A stretch of 5,283 nt of DNA from Candidatus Woesearchaeota archaeon (lineage in GTDB: Archaea; Nanobdellota; Nanobdellia; Woesearchaeales; WAPJ01), in NCBI GenBank assembly GCA_015520785.1, contig WAPJ01000120.1, forward strand, positions 1 to 5,283. Reading direction: 5' to 3'. A program made the position numbers and the translations under genes. The first letter of the stretch is position 1. Every line of letters starts with the position of its first letter. Below, one piece after another: positions 1 to 5,268 of the stretch. The notes under the pieces were generated by a model. That model was not told where the DNA came from and made no database searches. It saw only the letters and a program-made list of their open reading frames with translations.

Positions 1-14
1 AAGAAAAAAACAAG

Positions 15-1100
15 ATGTTTGCAGGGAAAAAACTTGAAGAACTCATTGAGTTTGGGAATACGAAATATCATTGGAATAAGAAGGGAAAGGGAGAGATTCA
101 TGCGAGTGTTGCAGGACTCGCACATGGCGTGTATGCTCCTTCCGACTGGGATGAGGAATGGGTAAACAAGGCACGCTGCTGGGCGAGTGAAATCGCACAT
201 GGAGGGCTCTACGGGGAGCGGAGGCCTGATGGAATCGGCCAACCCGTGGTTGCGTTTACGCTCCGTCATTTGCTTGAAGAGGGAAGCCTCCCCCTGTTTA
301 AGGATGTGATACTAAAACCCTTAAGGATACTTTCTCAAGGCGTGGTCCTCGACGTAAAAGAAGGAAAACCAATCCGAGTAGAGTATCCTCAACGAGGAGA
401 ATCCCGTCCGCTTGAATTCGTCGTCTTTGATCCTATCCCACCCTTAGGAGAAGCAATGAACGCTGGATTCCTCTGGATGAATGAGATGGCACGTCCTATC
501 TCTCACCAGTATTTACGGAATACCTCGCTTAATGAGACTGAAATAGAGCATCCCTTCCTCGCGGAATCATTTGGCTTCCTCCAGCGGAGTGATCGGTATG
601 TTGACGCACGGAATCGTGGTTTCGTCGTGCCCGTTGATACAGAGGAAAACCCTGTAGCGGAGAGTGTTCTTCTTGGAGTATATAGTGTAACCAGCGCAGG
701 ATACCGTCTCCTCCGAGAAGCGGGGCTGAGGAAGGAGGATGCACGCTACGCTCTCGCTCAGGGTGTTCTTACTGTTGTCGCAGCGGGAGGATGGTTCTAC
801 AAGACGGGGAGTAAGAGCTTTACTGGATGGGATGGGATGTTCACCTTCGGTGAGAAAAGAGCATACAATAAAAGCGCTCAACGGGAGATTCAGAGTTTCA
901 GCCGGGCGAATATAGAAGCGACGGTCAGCCCCTTTACATCACTACCCGACCTTGCCGAGCGGCATGCTCGCGTCTATTTTATCAGTCAACCGAGCGATCT
1001 TGAACGTGCCAAAAACAAAGGACTTCTCATCGCTACTGAGAAGGAATGGGAAGAACGCTATGCGCTTATCCAAGCAGTAAAAGAATATGTTACCTCCTGA
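15..1100 (+). CDS. Divergent ThyX-like protein (flavin-dependent thymidylate synthase superfamily)
   Basis: This 361-residue protein is recognised by its C-terminal half. QRSDRY (190-195) followed by FVVP (203-206) resembles the end of the ThyX signature (SxRY...fyvP). KEDARYAL (240-247) resembles the 'eDARyvLP' segment, and SAQREIQSF (287-295) resembles the 'AQwEI' segment. Order and spacing (about 50 and 45 residues) are close to those of ThyX. Family knowledge: ThyX makes dTMP from dUMP using FAD, NADPH and methylene-tetrahydrofolate. Here the first half of the RHRxxSxNExSxRY signature is not recognisable and LP reads LA, so activity is doubtful. The protein is longer than usual ThyX (roughly 220-300 residues), with an unassigned first 150 residues. 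No Shine-Dalgarno site precedes ATG 15, and the frame is open to the window edge, so the true start may lie to the left. It ends in TGA, 30 bp before the convergent tRNA gene. A folded but non-catalytic relative is an alternative. Confidence 0.6.
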   Translation: MFAGKKLEELIEFGNTKYHWNKKGKGEIHASVAGLAHGVYAPSDWDEEWVNKARCWASEIAHGGLYGERRPDGIGQPVVAFTLRHLLEEGSLPLFKDVILKPLRILSQGVVLDVKEGKPIRVEYPQRGESRPLEFVVFDPIPPLGEAMNAGFLWMNEMARPISHQYLRNTSLNETEIEHPFLAESFGFLQRSDRYVDARNRGFVVPVDTEENPVAESVLLGVYSVTSAGYRLLREAGLRKEDARYALAQGVLTVVAAGGWFYKTGSKSFTGWDGMFTFGEKRAYNKSAQREIQSFSRANIEATVSPFTSLPDLAERHARVYFISQPSDLERAKNKGLLIATEKEWEERYALIQAVKEYVTS

Positions 1101-1102
1101 TC

Positions 1103-1127
1103 CTAACAGAATACTAAACAAGAAAGC
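1103..1127 (-). terminator. Possible T-rich terminator of tRNA-Pro
   Basis: Reading on the minus strand past the tRNA 3' end, the sequence is T-rich (CTTTCTTGTTTAGTATTCTG). Archaeal transcription often stops at such tracts without a hairpin. The longest T-run is only three, so the call is weak. The same 30 bp is also the gap behind the convergent ThyX-like gene, which shows no T-tract of its own on the plus strand. Confidence 0.3.
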
Positions 1128-1130
1128 GTG

Positions 1131-1205
1131 TGGGGCTGCCCGGATTTGAACCGGGGTCACCAGGTCCCAAACCTGGTATGCTCGCCCAGGCTACACCACA
1201 GCCCC
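1131..1205 (-). tRNA. tRNA-Pro (anticodon UGG)
   Basis: The minus strand folds into a full cloverleaf. The acceptor stem is GGGGCTG/CAGCCCC (7 bp). T8 and G9 are followed by a D-stem GTGT/GCAT with two G-U pairs and a loop holding A14, G15, G18-G19 and A21. The anticodon stem is CCAGG/CCTGG around loop TTTGGGA, giving anticodon UGG, which reads CCA proline codons. The variable loop is TGAC, and the T-arm is CCCGG/CCGGG around TTCAAAT. The tertiary pairs T8-A14 and G15-C48 are possible. The discriminator is A73 (position 1131). The following bases are CAC, so CCA is not encoded and must be added after transcription. No intron is present. The gene converges with the ThyX-like gene and diverges from the GNAT gene. 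Confidence 0.96.
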
Positions 1206-1208
1206 ATG

Positions 1209-1216
1209 GGAGGAGG
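1209..1216 (+). promoter_or_regulatory. Shine-Dalgarno site GGAGGAGG of the GNAT gene
   Basis: GGAGGAGG lies 9 nt before ATG 1226 and decides that start against the longer frame opening at 1130. It begins only 4 bp outside the 5' end of the oppositely oriented tRNA gene, so the mRNA leader ahead of it must be antisense to the tRNA. Confidence 0.8.
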
Positions 1217-1225
1217 ACAAGACGT

Positions 1226-1762
1226 ATGGCTTTTAAAGCGTATGGCTTGGAAGCACGAGGCACGACTGGAGAAACATGTTATCGTGTGCATGAGGGCTAT
1301 CGGTTTGCAACACGCGTCACACTCCCCCATTCTTTCAAACTCCCGGAGGGATTGGAGGGCTTGCTTGCCGCTGCGCGCGAGGAGGAAAGAAGAGCGGCTC
1401 TGCGGAATGAGCCTGTCCTCCTCGTGGGGGAGAGTATTCACCGGCTTGTAAGACAGGCTTCGCCCGGGGATTGGATCCTCTTCACCACTGCGTGGGATGG
1501 GGGACAAGCGGTAGGGATGAGTGGGCGCGTATATGATCCCCACGAGAAGCTTCTCGATTATGGGTTCGTCTATGTGCATCCAGATCATCGTGAGAAGGGC
1601 TTGGGGTTCTTGCTTGTGCGCGAGCAGTTCGAGCAGGGGAAGCGGCTTGGCGCATGCAAAGCCTCATACATTGCCGTGACGGGTGCGAGTGAGCATCTCC
1701 GCGAGAAGCTTAAGAGAGCGTATGCGTGGCGGGAGGGCATGTTCCAGCTGTGCGAGGAGTAG
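1226..1762 (+). CDS. GNAT family N-acetyltransferase
   Basis: This 178-residue protein should be a cytoplasmic enzyme that moves an acetyl group from acetyl-CoA to an amine; the substrate is unknown. The C-terminal half shows GNAT motif A: a beta strand YGFVYVHP (112-119), then R122-E-K-G-L-G127, the (Q/R)xxGxG/A loop that binds the pyrophosphate of CoA, then helix FLLVREQFEQGKRLG (128-142). A further strand with YIAVTGAS (148-155) and a closing helix follow. The N-terminal half is less typical and probably shapes the substrate pocket. ATG 1226 is chosen because GGAGGAGG sits 9 nt upstream. The longer frame from 1130 is rejected because its first 25 or so residues translate the antisense of tRNA-Pro. 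No clear promoter is visible just upstream, and no T-tract separates it from the ThyX-like gene, so read-through from that gene is plausible. It ends in TAG. Confidence 0.8.
   Translation: MAFKAYGLEARGTTGETCYRVHEGYRFATRVTLPHSFKLPEGLEGLLAAAREEERRAALRNEPVLLVGESIHRLVRQASPGDWILFTTAWDGGQAVGMSGRVYDPHEKLLDYGFVYVHPDHREKGLGFLLVREQFEQGKRLGACKASYIAVTGASEHLREKLKRAYAWREGMFQLCEE
1231..1238 (-). promoter_or_regulatory. TATA box (CTTTAAAA) for tRNA-Pro
   Basis: On the minus strand CTTTAAAA is centred about 29 bp before the first tRNA base at 1205, which is normal archaeal box A spacing. It lies inside codons 2-5 of the GNAT gene, so these bases serve both as coding sequence and as the tRNA promoter. Confidence 0.6.
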
Positions 1763-2074
1763 GATGATTTTTCTTATGCTTCTATCATTTTCCATCCTTC
1801 ATCTTTTATTCTTCCCCCCCTATGCCGACTTCTTCTCATGATTCATCTTACAAGACGGTTCCATGTGAGAGGCTCCTCCCGTAGCGTTCTCAACATTTCC
1901 CATGTTACTCGTCCCAGACCTGGCTTTTATCGGAGAAAGGAAAGGAGGAGAAAAGAGGGGGAAATCCTTCTTCTCCCATCTCTCCCTCCACGTCTTAAGA
2001 ATAAAGGAAAAGGAAAAGAAAGGAGTGTAAAGGATTGAGAGGGAAGGGGATACACCACACAAGGGGGGAGAAGG
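1763..2074. other. Gene-free spacer of pyrimidine and purine blocks
   Basis: No convincing gene is seen here on either strand. The left part (about 1768-1845) is pyrimidine-rich. The middle has a small hairpin AACAT/ATGTT with a 5-nt loop (1892-1906). An unbroken 33-nt purine run follows (1932-1964), joined directly to a 25-nt pyrimidine run with a single A (1965-1989), then another purine-rich part to about 2030. Frames that stay open here have low-complexity Lys/Arg or Ser/Pro/Leu products and no ribosome binding site; they are put down to the base bias. The tracts could form an imperfect hairpin or unusual duplex structure. A function is not shown. Confidence 0.5.
1768..1815 (+). terminator. 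T-rich terminator tract after the GNAT gene
   Basis: Five bases past the GNAT stop, TTTTT at 1768-1772 opens a pyrimidine-rich stretch with further runs (CATTTTCC, CTTTTATTC). This is the usual form of an archaeal intrinsic terminator, several U-tracts without a strong hairpin. Confidence 0.5.
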
Positions 2075-2081
2075 TTTAAAA
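2075..2081 (+). promoter_or_regulatory. TATA box (TTTAAAA) of the aRF1 gene
   Basis: TTTAAAA sits in the near-palindrome GGTTTAAAACC. Its centre (2078) is about 28 bp before ATG 2106 but only 13 bp before ATG 2091. With normal archaeal TATA-to-start spacing of about 25-28 bp, transcription would begin at or next to ATG 2106, giving a leaderless mRNA. Confidence 0.6.
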
Positions 2082-2105
2082 CCCCCTCGCATGGGCTTTC
2101 ATGAT

Positions 2106-3209
2106 ATGAGTGGTCTTTCAGCTGCGGATCGGATCAGGCTCCAGGCATTCTTGGATCAGCTGCGGGATAAGCGGCGGCGGCATACCGAGCTCGTAAGCGT
2201 GTACATTCCCGCAGGGTATGACTTGAATAAGATCATCCAGCACTTACAGGAGGAGTATGGGACGGCGAGTAATATTAAGAGTAGTACGACACGGAAGAAC
2301 GTGCAGGATGCTTTGGAACGGATGATCCAGCATTTGAAACTCTTCAAGCGTACGCCCGAGCACGGCCTCGCAGTGTTTAGCGGGAATATTGCCGAGCAGG
2401 AGGGTGTGAGTGACGTTGAAGTGTATAGTATCGAACCACCCATCCCATTGAAGACACGGATTTATCGGTGTGACAAGCAGTTCGTCCTCCAGCCCCTGGA
2501 GGAGATGCTTGAGGATAAGACCATGTACGGCCTCGTGGTGATTGACCGGCGTGACGCGGTCATCGGCCTCCTGAAGGGGAAGACGATCATCCCCCTCGTG
2601 AAGACGCATAGCGAGGTGCCAGGCAAGTTCAGGGCGGGTGGACAGTCAGCCCAGCGCTTCGCACGCCTCCGCGAGGGCGCAGCGAAGGACCACTATCGCA
2701 AAGTGGCCGAGTATATGAAGGAACAATTCATGCCCATCCTCCAAGACCTACGGGGGATTATCATTGGTGGGCCGGGGCATACGAAGTACGAGTTTGTTGA
2801 GGGGAATCATATTACGGATCAGGTCAAGCAGAAGATCATCGCGGTGAAGGATATCACGTATACGGACGAGTTCGGCCTCCAAGAACTCGTGGATAAGGCG
2901 CAGGACGTGCTCGCCTCGGAAGCGATCGCGGAGGAGAAGAAAGCATTGAACGAGTTCTTCCGCCTGCTCGCGAAGGATCCCGGCCGGACGGCGTATGGGA
3001 AGCGCGAGGTAGAACAACGCTTACAGGAGGGCGTGGTTGACACGCTCCTCCTCAGCGAGCATGTCCCCCAGGACGAGGCGAAACGGCTTGCAGAGATTGC
3101 CGAGCAGTATGGGAGCCGGGTGATCGTGGCGAGCAGTGAAACACGCGAGGGCGCACAACTCCACCAGCTCGGAGGCTACGCGGCCATCCTCCGGTATCGC
3201 GTGGAATAG
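2106..3209 (+). CDS. prf1: Peptide chain release factor aRF1 (compact form)
   Basis: aRF1 reads all three stop codons in the ribosomal A site and triggers peptide release, working with the GTPase aEF1A. From ATG 2106 it has 367 residues. Domain 1 carries GTASNIKS (52-59) and Y120-R-C-D-K-Q-F126, the NIKS and YxCxxxF elements for stop-codon reading. Domain 2 carries GKFRAGGQSAQRFARLREG, with the catalytic GGQ at 178-180. Domain 3 runs from IIIGGPGHTK to the usual end GGYAAILRYRVE. Typical archaeal aRF1 has about 410-425 residues; the shortfall lies in domain 3, where LLLSEHVPQ passes straight to a short helix and SRVIVASSETREG without the usual minidomain. An in-frame ATG at 2091 would add five residues, but the TATA box position favours 2106, and MSGLSAADRIR fits family N-termini. 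Pelota is excluded by the GGQ motif. Stop codon TAG. Confidence 0.95.
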   Translation: MSGLSAADRIRLQAFLDQLRDKRRRHTELVSVYIPAGYDLNKIIQHLQEEYGTASNIKSSTTRKNVQDALERMIQHLKLFKRTPEHGLAVFSGNIAEQEGVSDVEVYSIEPPIPLKTRIYRCDKQFVLQPLEEMLEDKTMYGLVVIDRRDAVIGLLKGKTIIPLVKTHSEVPGKFRAGGQSAQRFARLREGAAKDHYRKVAEYMKEQFMPILQDLRGIIIGGPGHTKYEFVEGNHITDQVKQKIIAVKDITYTDEFGLQELVDKAQDVLASEAIAEEKKALNEFFRLLAKDPGRTAYGKREVEQRLQEGVVDTLLLSEHVPQDEAKRLAEIAEQYGSRVIVASSETREGAQLHQLGGYAAILRYRVE

Positions 3210-3241
3210 TTGCGAGAGGGTAACAAAAACAGGATGATTAG

Positions 3242-3249
3242 TTTAAATA
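3242..3249 (+). promoter_or_regulatory. TATA box (TTTAAATA) upstream of the membrane protein gene
   Basis: TTTAAATA, close to the ideal archaeal box A, lies 33 bp after the aRF1 stop. It predicts transcription from about 3271, giving a leader of about 90 nt for the gene at 3363. A second weaker candidate, TTATAT at 3296-3301, would give a leader of about 38 nt. Confidence 0.55.
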
Positions 3250-3269
3250 AGAGCTCTTGGTTTTCCTCA

Positions 3270-3356
3270 GGGTATGCGTTTTTGAAGTATACCCCTTATA
3301 TTCGGGATACGGTGTAGGCGTATAGGTCACCTTTGAAAAATAAGGGAGAATGGTGA
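3270..3356 (+). promoter_or_regulatory. Possible structured mRNA leader with alternative stems
   Basis: Segment A (GGGTATGC, 3270-3277) can pair with B (GTATACCC, 3287-3294) in an 8-bp stem with one G-U pair and a 9-nt loop. B can instead pair with C (GGGATAC, 3304-3310) in 7 bp with one bulged A. Segment E (TCACC, 3327-3331) can pair with the Shine-Dalgarno bases GGTGA (3352-3356), while its CACC can also pair with GGTG (3311-3314). Competing stems that end at the ribosome binding site are the general layout of a riboswitch or attenuator. The stems are short and match no class I recognise, so chance is a real alternative. Confidence 0.3.
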
Positions 3357-3358
3357 GG
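3352..3358 (+). promoter_or_regulatory. Shine-Dalgarno site GGTGAGG of the membrane protein gene
   Basis: GGTGAGG ends 4 nt before ATG 3363 (6 nt from the GGTGA core). Another ATG at 3359 is out of frame and too close to the site, which favours 3363. Confidence 0.6.
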
Positions 3359-3362
3359 ATGA

Positions 3363-3947
3363 ATGAGCATCCACTGGCCAGCACGCATACGCGCCTATTC
3401 GCGCGGACTCATCGCGGCGGGGATTACGACTGTCGCGCTTGGTTTTAGCGGTTGGAGCCTGATGGGCGTGAAGGCTGATTATTGGACGGAACGGTTTGAG
3501 CAGGCGCGCTTTGGGCGTGAGGAAGCCACGGCATGGGTCATGGTAGAGGATGCACTGTACAAGACGGCACGCCTCCCGCTCGAAGAACAGGTTGGTGCGA
3601 TCAGGCGGACGCTAAATGATTTCAGCGCGTATCTCGCACGGCGTCACACATGGGATGGTATCTCCTACACGGGATATCAGGAGGCGCTTGACAATCTCGA
3701 AGCTCTTATCCATAGAACGGAGGCTGATGGGCTTTTCACTGAGGCTGACGCGGCACTCGTGAGAAGAGCAGCAGTGGGAGCATACGATGCGGCATGGTCC
3801 GATCTCATAGGAGGATTGAAATGGTATGCTGCGAAGCGAAAGATTGCTGGCATGCTTGAAAGCGTCTATCTCGGCCTGATGGGTCTTGGCGCAGGTCTTA
3901 TCGTTGGTGGGAGTATTGGGAGGAGTCTCTCACAGAGAGAAGAGTAG
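3363..3947 (+). CDS. Hypothetical membrane protein with two transmembrane helices
   Basis: I do not recognise a family for this 194-residue protein. A basic N-terminus (R8, R10, R14) precedes a hydrophobic helix at about 15-36. A soluble, mostly helical middle part of about 125 residues, with many Ala, Glu and Arg, follows. A second hydrophobic helix at about 166-186, rich in glycine (GLMGLGAGLIVGGSIG), comes before a short polar tail ending SLSQREE. The spaced glycines suit close helix packing. By the positive-inside rule both ends are probably cytoplasmic and the middle part outside, although K158-R-K160 before helix 2 weakens this. The first helix lacks a typical signal-peptidase site and may act as an anchor. 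ATG 3363 follows GGTGAGG. The gene has its own likely promoter and a T-tract behind it, so it is probably transcribed alone. Stop codon TAG. The function is unknown. Confidence 0.7.
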   Translation: MSIHWPARIRAYSRGLIAAGITTVALGFSGWSLMGVKADYWTERFEQARFGREEATAWVMVEDALYKTARLPLEEQVGAIRRTLNDFSAYLARRHTWDGISYTGYQEALDNLEALIHRTEADGLFTEADAALVRRAAVGAYDAAWSDLIGGLKWYAAKRKIAGMLESVYLGLMGLGAGLIVGGSIGRSLSQREE

Positions 3948-3981
3948 AGGGGAGAGAAACATTTGAATTCCCTCCAAGCTC

Positions 3982-3999
3982 TTTTCTTTTCTCTCTTAT
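3982..3999 (+). terminator. T-rich terminator tract after the membrane protein gene
   Basis: TTTTCTTTTCTCTCTTAT starts 34 bp after the TAG stop. It is a typical archaeal U-rich termination signal, placed between two convergent genes. Confidence 0.5.
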
Positions 4000-4064
4000 C
4001 GAACGCTTCGCTCTTCAGCATCTCTCCGGCCGATGCTATCATGCGTATGCTTCTAGGAGGAGTT

Positions 4065-5268
4065 TTAGCGCTTCGTCACCTTCCCCTTCCTCGCACGGGT
4101 CTTTCCGCTCTTCTTCGTATCCCTCTCTTTTTTCTTGCTCTTCTTCTCTGACTGCTGGGTTCGCTGAGTCTTCCCCTGCTGTTTTACCATCTTACGCGCG
4201 GTCTTCCCACGCGTCTTTGGGGAAGGAGTTTTCGCCGCTTTCTTCCCGGTCTCTTTTTTCCGCGCCTCCCTCCCTCTCGTCTTCTCCCCCTTAGAAGTTC
4301 TTCCAGATTCTTTCTCTTCGAGTTCTTCTTTGAGGCGTTTGACTTCTTCTTCAAGGAGGCGTTCGCGCTCGCCGATAATCTTCACGCCCTTCTCCACGCG
4401 TTTCAAAGAAGCTTCAACCCGCTTGTAGGTGTCCCGCTGTTGGGCGTGCTCGATGAGGATATCCGCGATCTCCTTCCCGCTCAAGTGGAGGGGGAGTGCG
4501 ACGAAGTCCGCCCCCGCAGCTTGGAGGAGGGGGACGTCACTCGCATGCCGTGCGATGACGATCACGAGCGCGTTGGGATTCCGGCGTTTAGCCTCGCGGG
4601 CGAGGATGGCATTCCCACGGGGATGATGGATCGTGCTCACCACGGCCCTGGCTTCCTCAAGGTTGAGATGATCATACCCGTCAATATTCGTGAGTTCGAG
4701 GAGGACTGCCTCCCGACCCTGTTCTCTAAGTGCTTTGACCTTCTCGGGATTATGATCCACGATGAGCACGCGCGCACCCGTCCATTCCAGTCCTTTGAGG
4801 AGGGCTTCTGTCAGGTCGTGATAGCCGAAGATGACGTAATGATCCTTGAGCTGTCTCGTCGTGGTGAGCGTGGTGGATGCTTCACGCGTTCTGAAGAGGC
4901 CGTACCGTTTGAGGATACTGATGAAACGCTCATCATGCCTGATCAAGTATGGCGTGGCGAGGAGGGTGATGAGCGTGATGAGCGTGAAGAGGCTGAAGGC
5001 GTCCTGGCTGAAGAGGCCTTGCTGGACGGCGAGTCCGAGGATGACGAGGCCGAACTCGCCCTGCTGGCTGAGGCTTATGCTGGTGAGGAATGCTGTTCGT
5101 GGGCCGAAACCCCCCAGTCGGGTGAGCGTGTAGATGATGGCTGGCTTGATGAGGTAGATGCTAAGGAGGATGAGACTGCTGAGGAGGATGAGGCTGGGAG
5201 TGAGCCGGGGGAGGGTGAGCTGTGCGCCAAGCAAGGCGAAGAAGAGCATGAGGAAGAAGTCCTTGACG
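4065..5268 (-). CDS. Kef/CPA2-type cation:proton antiporter with RCK domain, N-terminus missing
   Basis: This is the C-terminal part of a membrane antiporter exchanging K+ or Na+ for H+. Counting from the internal Met at 5249, residues 1-103 hold hydrophobic helices with LMLFFALLGAQL and SQQGEFGLVILG (61-72), the conserved GEF segment of CPA2/Kef proteins. Residues 136-255 form a TrkA-N (RCK) Rossmann domain (HYVIFGYHDLTEALL, then VLIVDHNPE). The dinucleotide loop reads G-Y-H-D-L-T where GxGxxG is expected, so NAD(H) binding may be lost. Residues 275-314 look like a charged coiled coil. Residues 315-394 are a low-complexity tail with 34 Lys/Arg and only 6 acidic residues, unusual for the family. 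The frame continues upstream of 5249 as VKDFFL, matching the family, so that Met is not the start; the missing part should hold roughly the first 250-300 residues. Bases beyond 5268 are adapter. Stop codon TAA. Confidence 0.85.

Noticed and set aside
1130..1225. N-terminal extension of the GNAT frame starting at 1130
   Set aside because: Most of it is the antisense translation of tRNA-Pro; a strong Shine-Dalgarno site serves ATG 1226.
1128..1451. Open frame of 107 codons on the plus strand
   Set aside because: It overlaps the tRNA antisense and the GNAT gene in another frame, and its product is not protein-like.
1838..2038. Plus-strand open frame in the spacer
   Set aside because: It is the in-frame tail of the GNAT frame after TAG, with a Lys/Arg-rich low-complexity product and no Shine-Dalgarno site.
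1820..2092. Minus-strand open frame in the spacer
   Set aside because: Its Ser/Pro/Phe-rich, low-complexity product mirrors the purine tracts on the other strand; no ribosome binding site is seen.
3234..3317. Small frame of 27 codons (MISLNKSSWF...) between aRF1 and the membrane protein
   Set aside because: It spans the TATA box and predicted leader stems, lacks a well-spaced Shine-Dalgarno site, and is more simply non-coding.
3963..4151. Hydrophobic open frame starting with TTG
   Set aside because: It lies over the T-rich terminator and the antisense of the antiporter tail; Lys codons read backwards give Leu/Phe-rich products.
4846..5133. Plus-strand open frame opposite the antiporter
   Set aside because: It is a shadow of the well-supported antiporter on the minus strand.
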